Shown here: positions 24,281 to 32,748 of the stretch, piece by piece
How the letters are laid out: every line of letters begins with the position of its first letter
Position numbering within the stretch: the stretch's first letter is position 1
NCBI RefSeq assembly: GCF_947654165.1
Contig: NZ_CANTKB010000001.1
Coordinates: 62,001 to 126,000 of the forward strand
Source: an uncultured Blautia sp.
GTDB lineage: Bacteria; Bacillota; Clostridia; Lachnospirales; Lachnospiraceae
DNA: 64,000 bases
Reading direction: 5' to 3'
Translations under genes and position numbers: made by a program
The notes under the pieces: model-generated
The model's database searches: none
The model's input: only the letters and a program-made list of their open reading frames with translations
Told to the model about the DNA's origin: nothing

Positions 24281-24559
24281 CTAATCCTCCTGCTGATTGT
24301 TTTTAAATTCTTTTATGGCTCTCTTTATATCTTCATCACGGATGTTCTGATCGGATTCCAGGCATTTACGGAACCACTCCGGTGTCTTGTAACAGATCTG
24401 AACGTGTATCCGCTTCTTCTTTTTCATCCGTTCCACGGTGCGGAACTCTCCATCTGATAAATAAAGATATTCTCCGTCCATATCCATGATGATGTACCAT
24501 TTTCCTGTATCATGCCCTGCTTTGGACTTGGCAAGCATTCCCTTTGTAATCTCTCTCAT
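24281..24559 (-). CDS. KOW-domain RNA-binding protein
   Basis: The 92-residue protein begins with a KOW-like segment (KGMLAKSKAGHDTGKWYIIMDMDGEYLYLSDG) found in the L14e-like protein placed between map and infA in many Clostridia. It ends in a basic and acidic helical tail. It probably binds ribosomal RNA, and its exact role is unsettled. Only three bases separate it from infA. Confidence 0.85.
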   Translation of the reverse strand: MREITKGMLAKSKAGHDTGKWYIIMDMDGEYLYLSDGEFRTVERMKKKKRIHVQICYKTPEWFRKCLESDQNIRDEDIKRAIKEFKNNQQED

Positions 24560-24571
24560 AGTCTCTCCTGT

Positions 24572-25327
24572 CTACCTAGTCAGGGTGAGAATCTCCGGCT
24601 CTCCCTCTGTGATCAGCACAGTATTTTCATAATGTGCTGACAAAGAACCGTCCTGAGTCACTACAGTCCAGTCATCATCCATCCATTCCACATCTGCACG
24701 TCCTATATTGATCATAGGCTCAATTGCCAGGGTCATTCCCGGCACCAGACGAATTCCTCTGCGTTTCTGACGGAAGTTTGGAATCTGCGGGTCTTCATGT
24801 AGATGCGTGCCGATTCCGTGTCCTACCAGGTCACGCACTACCCCATATCCGAATTTTTCCGCATATGCACCGATTGCTGTAGAAATATCATTTAAATGAT
24901 ATCCTGGTCTTGCATATTTAATTCCTTCAAAAAAACTTTGCTTCGTCACATCCATAAGCTGCTGTGCCTCTTTTGATACAGCACCTACCGCATAAGTACG
25001 GGCAGCATCTGAATGATAGCCTTTATAGATCAGACCTGCATCCAGACTGACAATATCCCCCTCCTGAAGGACTTTTCGGCTGTTTGGAATCCCATGAACA
25101 ACTTCATCATTCACAGACACACAAATAGATGCCGGATACCCATTGTAGTTCAGAAAATTAGGAGTACATCCCAAATTGCGGATTAATTTTTCTCCTAAAC
25201 GGTCAATATCCTGAGTGGTGATTCCAGGTTTGATAAATTCTCCTAACTGATTATGCACGATTTCCAGAAGACGGCCTGCTTCCCGCATCAGTTCTATCTC
25301 TCTGGCAGTTTTAATTGTTACTGACAT
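24572..25327 (-). CDS. map: Type I methionine aminopeptidase
   Basis: The 251-residue enzyme removes the initiator Met from new proteins. The metal ligands are visible: Asp in KGYHSDAARTYAVG, His in VGHGIGTHLHEDP, Glu in LAIEPM and Glu in SAHYENTVLIT. It lacks the N-terminal zinc extension, so it is the short form. It lies in the usual adk-map-infA order, two bases from adk. Confidence 0.97.
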   Translation of the reverse strand: MSVTIKTAREIELMREAGRLLEIVHNQLGEFIKPGITTQDIDRLGEKLIRNLGCTPNFLNYNGYPASICVSVNDEVVHGIPNSRKVLQEGDIVSLDAGLIYKGYHSDAARTYAVGAVSKEAQQLMDVTKQSFFEGIKYARPGYHLNDISTAIGAYAEKFGYGVVRDLVGHGIGTHLHEDPQIPNFRQKRRGIRLVPGMTLAIEPMINIGRADVEWMDDDWTVVTQDGSLSAHYENTVLITEGEPEILTLTR

Positions 25328-25329
25328 TT

Positions 25330-25974
25330 TTACGCTCCTAATACATCCACAATGGCCTGGAATACATCTTCCATGTCAAGGGTTCCATCTACTTCTTTCA
25401 ACACGCCTGCTTTTGCATAATAATCAATCAGAGGCTGTGTCTGGTCATGATATACACCAAGACGTTTTAAGACTGTTTCCGGCTCATCATCTGGTCTTAG
25501 AATCAATTTTTCACCGCAGACATCGCAGACTCCTTCTGTTTTTGGAGCATTGTATTTGACATGATATGTGGCACCGCATCCTACACATGCTCTGCGGCCT
25601 GACATACGGTTTACAATATTTTCATCCGGAACTTCAACGTTCACGGCAAAATCTACTTTTTCTCCCATTTTTGCCAATGCTGCATCCAGACTCTCTGCCT
25701 GTGGAATCGTTCTTGGGAAACCATCCAGAATATATCCATTTGCACAGTCATCCTGTCTGACTCTGTCAATAACCAGATCAACTGTCAATTCATCTGGAAC
25801 AAGCAGACCCTGATCCATATAAGTCTTTGCTTTTTTTCCTAATTCTGTGTTGTTCTTAATGTTGGCTCTGAAAATATCACCGGTAGAAATATGAGGAATT
25901 TCATATTTAGCTGCGATTTTTTTCGCCTGTGTTCCTTTTCCTGCACCTGGTGCACCTAACATAATAATTTTCAT
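25330..25974 (-). CDS. adk: Adenylate kinase with zinc-binding LID
   Basis: The 214-residue protein has P-loop GAPGAGKGTQA, the AMP site ISTGDIFRANI and LDGFPRTIPQAE. The LID holds CVGCGATYH and CDVCG, a Gram-positive zinc site. It balances ATP, ADP and AMP. A 182-bp gap with a foldable element separates it from secY. Confidence 0.97.
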   Translation of the reverse strand: MKIIMLGAPGAGKGTQAKKIAAKYEIPHISTGDIFRANIKNNTELGKKAKTYMDQGLLVPDELTVDLVIDRVRQDDCANGYILDGFPRTIPQAESLDAALAKMGEKVDFAVNVEVPDENIVNRMSGRRACVGCGATYHVKYNAPKTEGVCDVCGEKLILRPDDEPETVLKRLGVYHDQTQPLIDYYAKAGVLKEVDGTLDMEDVFQAIVDVLGA

Positions 25975-26052
25975 ATCCGTTACCCCTTTCTATGGTTCTT
26001 CTCTTGGTTTCTATCATACACTATAAAAACCATTTATGCCACATAAAATTTC

Positions 26053-26143
26053 AGAGACCGAAGCAGGAAAAAAAGCTCACAACTTTCGTGAATCTTCTTT
26101 TGTCATTTCAAGCAGTACTACTGCCTTCCCTGCAACGGTCTCT
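26053..26143 (-). ncRNA. Foldable element in the secY-adk gap
   Basis: A closing stem, AGAGACCG plus GCAGG (read on the minus strand from 26143) against CCTGC plus CGGTCTCT (ending 26053), is interrupted by a symmetrical TT/TT internal loop. Inside lie a GCAGTA/TACTGC hairpin and a small TCAC/GTGA hairpin. The multi-branched shape suggests a cis-acting RNA or a small repeat element. No known class was recognised. Confidence 0.45.
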
Positions 26144-26156
26144 TCTTCATTATCTT

Positions 26157-27473
26157 TTATTCACTTAAAAAACCTTTGTAGTTACGGACTAACATACGGG
26201 ATTCAATCTGTTTTAATGTTTCCAGAACAACACCCACCACGATAATCAGGGATGTTCCTCCAAAGGAAACATTTGCACCGAACACACCGTTAAAGAAGAA
26301 CGGAATGACAGCAACAATTACCAGACCTGCAGCTCCGATGAAAATCAAATAACTCAGGATTTTTTCTAAATATTCCTGGGTTGGTTTTCCTGGACGGATA
26401 CCCGGCACAAAGCCGCCCTGCTTTTTCATATTATCTGCAACTTCCATTGGATTGAAAGTAATAGAAGTATAGAAATAAGCAAAAAAGATAACCAGTACAA
26501 TGTAAAGCACTAAACCAAGGGAATACCATGGTGCACTTGGATTAAACCAGTTATTTGAAGTTAATCCCATTAAAATCTGGCTTCCAATGCCTGTTCCGCC
26601 TGTCCAGCCAGTAAAGCTGGCAATGATAACCGGGAAGGACATCAAAGAAGAAGCAAAGATAATAGGAATAACACCTGCTGTATTCACCTTTAAAGGAATA
26701 GAGCTGGACTGTCCTCCTGTAATCTTTCTTCCTACCATTTTCTTGGAATACTGTACAGGAATTTTTCTTACACCGCCATTCAGAATCAATACCAGCACTA
26801 CTACTACCAGAATAATGGCAATAATAATCAGTGCTGCCAGACCTCCTTTGGCATATGTTTTTCCTTTTACGAACTGGTCAAACAAAGTAACAAGATCACT
26901 TGGAATTCTGGATACGATATTTACCATCAATACAATGGAAATACCATTTCCGATTCCTTTGTCTGTGATCTGCTCACCAATCCACATCAGCATAGCAGAA
27001 CCTGCTGTTAAACAGGCTACTACGACAACTGCTTTCATGAAATTCATATCCGGAATCAGTCCCCGATTACCAAAACCTACTGTCATAGCAATAGACTGGA
27101 ATAAAGAAAGACCAATTGTCAGATAACGAGTGATCGCAGTCATCTTCTTCCTGCCTTCTTCTCCATCACGCTGCATCTCTTCCAATTTAGGAATTGCGAT
27201 AGTCAGCAACTGAATGATAATGGAAGAAGTAATGTACGGAGTAATGCTCAGTGCAAAAATTGACATTTCTGTAAAAGAGCCGCCAGTGAATGCGTCAAAA
27301 AAATTGAACGCATCACTGGACTGACTTGTAAACCAATCTTTGAAGTAATCTGAGTTTACACCTGGGATAGGAAGCTGTGATCCAATACGGATCACAACAA
27401 TCATCAGGAATACGTAGAAAATACGACGTCTTACATCCTTTATTTTAAAGGCATTTTGAAGAGTCTTGAGCAT
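26157..27473 (-). CDS. secY: Preprotein translocase subunit SecY
   Basis: The 438-residue polytopic membrane protein has ten predicted helices and forms the protein-conducting pore with SecE and SecG. Family blocks include SQLPIPGVNSDYF, GIGNGISIVLMVNIV, NTAGVIPIIFASSL and GFVPGIRPGKPT. The start overlaps the rplO stop (TAATG). Confidence 0.97.
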   Translation of the reverse strand: MLKTLQNAFKIKDVRRRIFYVFLMIVVIRIGSQLPIPGVNSDYFKDWFTSQSSDAFNFFDAFTGGSFTEMSIFALSITPYITSSIIIQLLTIAIPKLEEMQRDGEEGRKKMTAITRYLTIGLSLFQSIAMTVGFGNRGLIPDMNFMKAVVVVACLTAGSAMLMWIGEQITDKGIGNGISIVLMVNIVSRIPSDLVTLFDQFVKGKTYAKGGLAALIIIAIILVVVVLVLILNGGVRKIPVQYSKKMVGRKITGGQSSSIPLKVNTAGVIPIIFASSLMSFPVIIASFTGWTGGTGIGSQILMGLTSNNWFNPSAPWYSLGLVLYIVLVIFFAYFYTSITFNPMEVADNMKKQGGFVPGIRPGKPTQEYLEKILSYLIFIGAAGLVIVAVIPFFFNGVFGANVSFGGTSLIIVVGVVLETLKQIESRMLVRNYKGFLSE

Positions 27474-27913
27474 TAGATCACCTCTACTGTTCCACCTGCT
27501 GCTTCGATTTTAGCCTTTGCGCTTTCGCTTACAGCGTTAACTTTAACATTTACTTTCTTAGTAAGTTCGCCGTTACCAAGAAGTTTTACACCATCTCCTA
27601 ATTTAGAGATTGCACCGGAAGCTAATAAAACTGCTGGTGTAACTTCTGTACCGTCTTCGAATCTGTTTAAGATATCAACGTTAACTGCAATAATTTCTTT
27701 AGAATTTCTGCATTTGAAGCCTCTCTTAGGAAGTCTTCTATATAAAGGCATCTGACCACCTTCGAAACCTGGTCTCTTAGCACCTGAACGTGCTTTCTGA
27801 CCTTTATGGCCTTTACCTGCTGTTTTACCATTACCTGAACCGTGTCCACGGCCTCTTCTGAATTCGTTGCTCTGTTTGGAGCCTTCAGCTGGTCTTAAGT
27901 TTGATAATTCCAT
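27473..27913 (-). CDS. rplO: Ribosomal protein L15
   Basis: 146 residues, normal length. The N-terminus is LSNLRPAEGSKQSNEFRRGRGHGSGNGKTAGKGHKGQ, the glycine- and basic-rich tail that threads into 23S rRNA. It assembles late into the 50S subunit. Tight spacing to rpmD and overlap with secY mark it as part of the spc operon. Confidence 0.97.
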   Translation of the reverse strand: MELSNLRPAEGSKQSNEFRRGRGHGSGNGKTAGKGHKGQKARSGAKRPGFEGGQMPLYRRLPKRGFKCRNSKEIIAVNVDILNRFEDGTEVTPAVLLASGAISKLGDGVKLLGNGELTKKVNVKVNAVSESAKAKIEAAGGTVEVI

Positions 27914-27937
27914 GATGGCACCTCCTTCTTCGTAATA

Positions 27938-28120
27938 TTAGATTTCTTCTACTTTAACCATGTGGCTTACCTGACGAATCATACCACGAACGGATGCATT
28001 ATCTGGCATTTCCACTGTTTTGTTCAGTTTTCTTAAACCTAAAGCTTCTACAATTTTTCTGTTTTTCGGTACAGCACCGATGGTGGATTTCACCAATGTG
28101 ATTCTTAATTTATCTGCCAT
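27938..28120 (-). CDS. rpmD: Ribosomal protein L30
   Basis: 60 residues beginning ADKLRITLVKSTIGAVPKN, the full L30 fold. Its position between rpsE and rplO is standard for spc operons of Bacillota. Confidence 0.96.
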   Translation of the reverse strand: MADKLRITLVKSTIGAVPKNRKIVEALGLRKLNKTVEMPDNASVRGMIRQVSHMVKVEEI

Positions 28121-28134
28121 TTGTCTGATCCTCC

Positions 28135-28644
28135 TTATGCAAAAATCTCATCAACAGATTTTCCACGAAGTTTAGCAACTTCTTCCGGAGTCTTTAACTG
28201 GCTTAAACCTGCGATAGTAGCCAGAACTACGTTCTGTTTGTTACGGGAACCCATACATTTTGTACGGATGTTCTTAATACCTGCAAGTTCGATAACCGCA
28301 CGAGCTGGACCTCCGGCGATAACACCAGTACCTTCCGGAGCTTTCTTTAAGAGCATTTCTGCACTTCCGAATTTTCCGATGAAGTCATGTGTAATACTTC
28401 CGTTTTCGTCTCTTGCCACAGTAACTAATTTCTTCATAGCATCTTCTTTTCCTTTGCGGATTGCTTCAGGAATTTCAGCTGCTTTTCCTAAACCAGCGCC
28501 AACATGTCCGTTGCCGTCACCAACAACAACTAAAGCTGTGAAACGGAAGTTACGACCACCTTTAACAACCTTTGTTACACGCTTGATTGATACTACTTTT
28601 TCTTCTAACTCAAACTGGCTAGCATCAATAATAGAACGTTTCAT
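28135..28644 (-). CDS. rpsE: Ribosomal protein S5
   Basis: 169 residues with the S5 N-terminal double-stranded RNA-binding fold (VSIKRVTKVVKGGRNFRFTALV) and the C-terminal domain (GVIAGGPARAVIELAGI). S5 contributes to mRNA entry and decoding fidelity in the 30S subunit. The flexible loop is intact, with no sign of a spectinomycin-type deletion that I can recognise. Confidence 0.97.
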   Translation of the reverse strand: MKRSIIDASQFELEEKVVSIKRVTKVVKGGRNFRFTALVVVGDGNGHVGAGLGKAAEIPEAIRKGKEDAMKKLVTVARDENGSITHDFIGKFGSAEMLLKKAPEGTGVIAGGPARAVIELAGIKNIRTKCMGSRNKQNVVLATIAGLSQLKTPEEVAKLRGKSVDEIFA

Positions 28645-28663
28645 GTGTTCATTTCCTCCCTAA

Positions 28664-29032
28664 TTAGAATTCTAACCCAGCTTCTCTTGCTGCGTCTGCT
28701 AAAGCTTTCACTTTTCCGTGATAAATGAAGCCGCCTCTGTCGAATACAACTTCTTTAATACCAGCTTCGATTGCTTTTTTTGCAATTACAGTTCCTAAGT
28801 ATGCTGCTGCATCAACGTTATTGGTTTTTTCTAATTCAGCTTTTACTTCTTTCTGTGTTGTAGAAGCAGAAACTAAAGTTTTTCCAACTGTATCGTCAAT
28901 AATTTGAGCATACATATGATTATTGCTGCGGAATACTGCTAAACGTGGTGTAGCAGTGGTACCGCTAAGATGATTACGTAATCTTCTATGTTTTTTTGTG
29001 CGAACTTTCGCTCTTGATACTTTACTAACCAT
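28664..29032 (-). CDS. rplR: Ribosomal protein L18
   Basis: 122 residues with a basic N-terminus (KVSRAKVRTKKHRRLRNHLSGT) and the 5S-rRNA binding core (RLAVFRSNNHMYAQIIDD). It joins L5 in the 5S particle. Spacing to rplF and rpsE is 17-20 bp. Confidence 0.97.
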   Translation of the reverse strand: MVSKVSRAKVRTKKHRRLRNHLSGTTATPRLAVFRSNNHMYAQIIDDTVGKTLVSASTTQKEVKAELEKTNNVDAAAYLGTVIAKKAIEAGIKEVVFDRGGFIYHGKVKALADAAREAGLEF

Positions 29033-29049
29033 TTTTACACTCTCCTTAC

Positions 29050-29589
29050 TTATTTCTTACCAGTTTTACCAACTTTACGTCTGATAACTTCATCAGCATA
29101 TTTAATACCTTTACCTTTGTATGGTTCAGGTCTTCTCTTATCCCTGATTTCAGCAGCATACTGGCCAACTTTTTCTTTGTCAATTCCGGAAATAACGATC
29201 TTATTTCCATCAACTTTAGATTCAATTCCTTCTGGATCTTCCATCTCTACCGGATGAGAATATCCTAAGTTCAGAACTAATTTTTTACCCTGTTTGGATG
29301 CTCTGTAACCTACACCGTTAACTTCCAGAGTTTTTTCGTATCCCTGGCTAACACCTGTTACCATATTCTGGATCAGTGTTCTTGTTAAACCATGTAAAGA
29401 TTTCATTTTCTTTAAGTCATTTGGTCTAGTTACAACAACATGACCTTCTTCTAATTTAATTGACATTTCAACCGGTAACGCTCTTTCAAGTGTTCCCTTA
29501 GGACCTTTTACAGTCACTACGTTGTTCTCAGCAACTTTTACCTCTACTCCTGCCGGAACAGCTACAGGCAGTCTTCCAATTCGTGACAT
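29050..29589 (-). CDS. rplF: Ribosomal protein L6
   Basis: 179 residues with two similar domains. The C-terminal signature is RDKRRPEPYKGKGIKYADEVIRRKVGKT. It lies near the factor-binding site of the 50S subunit. An unusually long 143-bp gap separates it from rpsH upstream. Confidence 0.97.
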   Translation of the reverse strand: MSRIGRLPVAVPAGVEVKVAENNVVTVKGPKGTLERALPVEMSIKLEEGHVVVTRPNDLKKMKSLHGLTRTLIQNMVTGVSQGYEKTLEVNGVGYRASKQGKKLVLNLGYSHPVEMEDPEGIESKVDGNKIVISGIDKEKVGQYAAEIRDKRRPEPYKGKGIKYADEVIRRKVGKTGKK

Positions 29590-29671
29590 ACCAATTTCCT
29601 CCTTACTTAGATTTTCGGAAGGGCCAATTATGGTTCCCCTCTGTTTTCAGTATTACATATTTATATGATAA

Positions 29672-29726
29672 AGGACAAAGTCCTGTTATCCTCTCGTTTG
29701 GACATAATAAAAAACTCGCTTGGACA
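29672..29726. repeat. Direct repeats and hairpin in the rplF-rpsH gap
   Basis: CTCGTTTGGACA (29693-29704) and CTCGCTTGGACA (29715-29726) recur with a 22-bp period. A perfect AGGAC-AAA-GTCCT hairpin lies at 29672-29684. The rest of the gap is AT-rich without a gene. Confidence 0.55.
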
Positions 29727-29732
29727 CAAAAA

Positions 29733-30134
29733 TTACCATACGAAGGCTAAAACTTCTCCACCTACATGAAGTTTTCTAGCTTCTTTGTCTGTGATAACTC
29801 CCTGGTTTGTAGAAAGGATTGCAATTCCTAATCCGCCTAATACTCTTGGAATATCCTGGCTTCCAGCGTAAATACGAAGACCTGGTTTGGAAATTCTCTT
29901 CAGACCTGTAATGATTTTTTCATTTTTGTCTGCACCGTATTTTAATGTGATGCGGATTGTTTTGAATGCTCCGTCTTCCAGAACATCATATTTTACAATG
30001 TAACCTTCTTTTACCAGAATGTCAGCAATAGCAAGTTTCATTTTAGATGCAGGTACATCTACTGTATCGTGTTTTGCAGTATTTGCATTACGGATTCTTG
30101 TAAGCATATCTGCGATTGGATCGTTTGTTGTCAT
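29733..30134 (-). CDS. rpsH: Ribosomal protein S8
   Basis: 133 residues with the S8 N-terminal motif DPIADMLTRIRNAN and C-terminal GIAILSTNQGVITDKEARK. S8 is a primary 16S rRNA binder and, in some bacteria, represses the spc operon. The gene is flanked on both sides by enlarged gaps. Confidence 0.97.
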   Translation of the reverse strand: MTTNDPIADMLTRIRNANTAKHDTVDVPASKMKLAIADILVKEGYIVKYDVLEDGAFKTIRITLKYGADKNEKIITGLKRISKPGLRIYAGSQDIPRVLGGLGIAILSTNQGVITDKEARKLHVGGEVLAFVW

Positions 30135-30237
30135 GATAGTTTCCTCCTATATTTTAGACTTTTCATGTAATGATATTTTTCTATTTGAAATCCCCGGCAG
30201 GTATAAGGGAGATTATCTCCCCGACACCTAAAGAAGG

Positions 30238-30305
30238 GGTATGTTCCCTCAACTCTGGCGGAAACATCTCTCAACTAAGCTCAAACTACGTTTTCGCTAA
30301 GGTTC
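30238..30305. repeat. Intergenic repeat element, copy A (rpsZ-rpsH gap)
   Basis: On the minus strand it runs from GAACCTTAGCGAA to GAACATACC. The copy at 35079-35134 has the same ends and a shorter middle. A 19-bp palindrome (AAGCCGCA-CCT-TGCGGCTT, 30306-30324) abuts it, and GGGAGATTATCTCCC lies at 30207-30221. This 213-bp gap contains no gene. Confidence 0.55.
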
Positions 30306-30347
30306 AAGCCGCACCTTGCGGCTTGCTTTCACCAAGTTGCTTTCGAC

Positions 30348-30533
30348 CTACCAGCTAGCTTTTTTAACTCCTGGGATCTGACCTTTGTATGCTAATTCAC
30401 GGAAGCAAACACGGCAGATACCGTATTTTCTCAGGTATGCATGTGGACGTCCGCAGATACGGCAACGGCTGTATTCTCTTGTGGAGAATTTCTGTTTGCG
30501 CTGCTGTTTAACTTTCATTGCTGTCTTAGCCAT
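30348..30533 (-). CDS. rpsZ: Ribosomal protein S14, zinc-ribbon type
   Basis: 61 residues, the short zinc form. Two CxxC pairs are present: CRICGRPHAYLRKYG and ICRVCFREL. It binds 16S rRNA in the 30S head. The type is normal for Bacillota, and no second (zinc-free) S14 is in the window. Confidence 0.96.
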   Translation of the reverse strand: MAKTAMKVKQQRKQKFSTREYSRCRICGRPHAYLRKYGICRVCFRELAYKGQIPGVKKASW

Positions 30534-30554
30534 GAATTTTCCCTCCTATTATTC

Positions 30555-31094
30555 TTATTTTGCAAATGGCATATTAAATAATGTCAATAATTCACGAGCT
30601 TCTTCGTCTGTTTTAGCAGTGGTAACGAAAATGATATCCATACCTCTTACTTTATCGACTTTATCATATTCCACTTCAGGGAAAATTAACTGCTCCTTGA
30701 TTCCCAGTGCGTAGTTTCCTCTGCCGTCAAAAGCATTTGGATTTACACCACGGAAGTCACGTACTCGAGGCAGTGCTAAGTTGATGAGACGATCAGCAAA
30801 CTCGTACATTTTTTCGCCTCTTAAAGTTACTTTACATCCGATTGGCATACCTTCACGAATCTTGAAGTTAGCTACGGAGTTTTTCGCTTTTGTTGTAACA
30901 ACTTTCTGACCTGTGATCAGTTCCATGTCAGCTACTGCTGCGTCTAACAGTTTAGCGTTATCTTTGGCTTCGCCTACACCCATGTTTACAACGATTTTAT
31001 CGAGTTTCGGCACTTCCATGATATTTTTATAACCAAACTTTTTGATCATAGCATCTACGATCTCATTTTTATACATTTCTTTCAGTCTGCTCAC
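30555..31094 (-). CDS. rplE: Ribosomal protein L5
   Basis: 179 residues beginning LKEMYKNEIVDAMIKKFGYKN. The signature VVTTKAKNSVANFKIREGMPIG is present. L5 binds 5S rRNA and touches the P-site tRNA. Confidence 0.97.
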   Translation of the reverse strand: MSRLKEMYKNEIVDAMIKKFGYKNIMEVPKLDKIVVNMGVGEAKDNAKLLDAAVADMELITGQKVVTTKAKNSVANFKIREGMPIGCKVTLRGEKMYEFADRLINLALPRVRDFRGVNPNAFDGRGNYALGIKEQLIFPEVEYDKVDKVRGMDIIFVTTAKTDEEARELLTLFNMPFAK

Positions 31095-31115
31095 TTTAAA
31101 TGGCCTCCTCTCTTA

Positions 31116-31421
31116 TTAATCGATTACTTTTCCTGTAGTTTTAGCGAAACGAACTTTTTTACCATCTTCAACTTTAAAGCCTACTCTGGTAGCTTTTCCT
31201 TCATGCATAACCATTACGTTAGACGCATCGATCCAAGCTTCTTTGTTCACAATACCGCCCTGCTGGTTAGCCATAGATGGTTTTGTGTGTTTTGTGACCA
31301 TGTTTACGCCTTCAACCAGAACAGCGCCTTTTTTCGGATTAACAGAGATTACTTTTCCTTCTTTGTCTTTATCTTTACCAGCGATAACTTTTACAGTATC
31401 ACCTTTTTTAATCTTAAACAT
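31116..31421 (-). CDS. rplX: Ribosomal protein L24
   Basis: 101 residues with an N-terminal KOW motif (IKKGDTVKVIAGKDKDKEGKV) and the VEGVNMVTKHTKPS block. It starts 50S assembly by binding the 5' end of 23S rRNA. Confidence 0.97.
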   Translation of the reverse strand: MFKIKKGDTVKVIAGKDKDKEGKVISVNPKKGAVLVEGVNMVTKHTKPSMANQQGGIVNKEAWIDASNVMVMHEGKATRVGFKVEDGKKVRFAKTTGKVID

Positions 31422-31432
31422 CAGGCTACCTC

Positions 31433-31801
31433 CTATAATACTTCTGGAGCTAAGGAAACAATTTTCATGAACTGTTTCTCACGAAGCTCTCTGGCTACTG
31501 GTCCAAAAATACGGGTTCCTCTTGGTGTCTTGTCATCTTTGATGATAACAGCAGCGTTTTCATCAAATTTGATGTAAGAACCATCTTTACGACGAACACC
31601 TTTTACAGTACGAACAACAACAGCCTTTACAACGTCACCTTTTTTCACAACACCGCCTGGTGTTGCATCTTTAACAGTAGCAACGATTACATCACCGATG
31701 TTAGCATATCTTCTAGTAGAACCACCCATAACACGGATGCAGAGGATTTCTTTTGCACCTGTATTGTCAGCGACTCTAAGTCTACTTTCCTGTTGAATCA
31801 T
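31433..31801 (-). CDS. rplN: Ribosomal protein L14
   Basis: 122 residues, the conserved L14 length, beginning MIQQESRLRVADNTGAKEIL and ending KIVSLAPEVL. It forms an intersubunit bridge with 16S rRNA. Confidence 0.97.
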   Translation of the reverse strand: MIQQESRLRVADNTGAKEILCIRVMGGSTRRYANIGDVIVATVKDATPGGVVKKGDVVKAVVVRTVKGVRRKDGSYIKFDENAAVIIKDDKTPRGTRIFGPVARELREKQFMKIVSLAPEVL

Positions 31802-31822
31802 GCTTAGATTCCTCCTTACAAA

Positions 31823-32077
31823 TTATTTTGCTCTTTCTACTACTTCTACAAGTCTCCATCTTTTATCTTTGGACAGAGGTCTTGTTTCCATAACTTTTAC
31901 AGTATCACCGATTTTGCATGTGTTTTCTTCATCATGCGCTTTTAATTTATATGTTCTCTTAACGATTTTTCCGTAAAGAGGATGTTTTACGTGGTCTTCG
32001 ATAGCTACAACAATGGTCTTATCCATTTTGTCACTTACAACTTTACCAACACGTGTTTTTCTAAGATTTCTTTCCAC
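31823..32077 (-). CDS. rpsQ: Ribosomal protein S17
   Basis: 84 residues with OB-fold blocks RKTRVGKVVSDKMDKTIVVAIE and HPLYGKIVKRT. It binds 16S rRNA in the lower body of the 30S subunit. Confidence 0.97.
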   Translation of the reverse strand: MERNLRKTRVGKVVSDKMDKTIVVAIEDHVKHPLYGKIVKRTYKLKAHDEENTCKIGDTVKVMETRPLSKDKRWRLVEVVERAK

Positions 32078-32115
32078 GATTATGCTGCTCCTTTCTATTT
32101 CTAGGAATGAATTCC

Positions 32116-32328
32116 TTATGCGTTTGCTTTCTGAGCAATCAGAGTCTGGATTCTAGCGATGTTCTTACGAACTTCTTTAATTCTGCTTGTGTTGTCCAAC
32201 TGATTTGTTGCATTCTGAAATCTCAAGTTAAAGAGTTCCTTTTTAGCAGCTACTAATTCTTCCTGTAATTCTGCAGCTGATTTTGTTTTTAAATCTTCTA
32301 CATAATTTTTAATTTTCACTGTTATCAC
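32116..32328 (-). CDS. rpmC: Ribosomal protein L29
   Basis: 70 residues of two helices (DLKTKSAAELQEELVAAKKELFNLRFQ). It is placed at the peptide exit tunnel of the 50S subunit and contacts the signal recognition particle. It overlaps the rplP stop by 20 bp, implying coupled translation. Confidence 0.97.
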   Translation of the reverse strand: MITVKIKNYVEDLKTKSAAELQEELVAAKKELFNLRFQNATNQLDNTSRIKEVRKNIARIQTLIAQKANA

Positions 32329-32746
32329 CGCCTTCTAAGTCTGCACGAGAAACGATTTTACATTTACATGGTAACTTGTGCATCGCAAGACGTAATGCTT
32401 CACGAGCTGTTTCTTCCGGAACGCCTGCGATCTCAAACATTACTCTGCCTGGCTTTACAACTGCTACCCAGTATTCTAAGGCACCTTTACCGGAACCCAT
32501 ACGTGTTTCTGCTGGTTTTGCTGTTACTGGTTTATCCGGGAAAATCTTGATCCAAACTTTACCACCACGTTTGATATAACGGGTCATAGCAACACGGGCT
32601 GCCTCGATCTGGTTGGATTTGATCCAGCACGGCTCAGTTGAAACTAAACCGTACTCACCATAGTTGATCTTATTTCCTCTTAATGCTTTTCCTTTCATGG
32701 ATCCGCGGAATTGTTTACGACGTTTAACTCTTTTTGGCATTAACAT
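32309..32746 (-). CDS. rplP: Ribosomal protein L16
   Basis: 145 residues. The N-terminus MLMPKRVKRRKQFRGSMKG and the MGSGKGALEYWVAVVKPGRVMFEI block are diagnostic. L16 organises the A-site tRNA region of the 50S subunit. The second ATG (32740) is an equally possible start. Confidence 0.97.
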   Translation of the reverse strand: MLMPKRVKRRKQFRGSMKGKALRGNKINYGEYGLVSTEPCWIKSNQIEAARVAMTRYIKRGGKVWIKIFPDKPVTAKPAETRMGSGKGALEYWVAVVKPGRVMFEIAGVPEETAREALRLAMHKLPCKCKIVSRADLEGGDNSEN

Positions 32747-32748
32747 AA

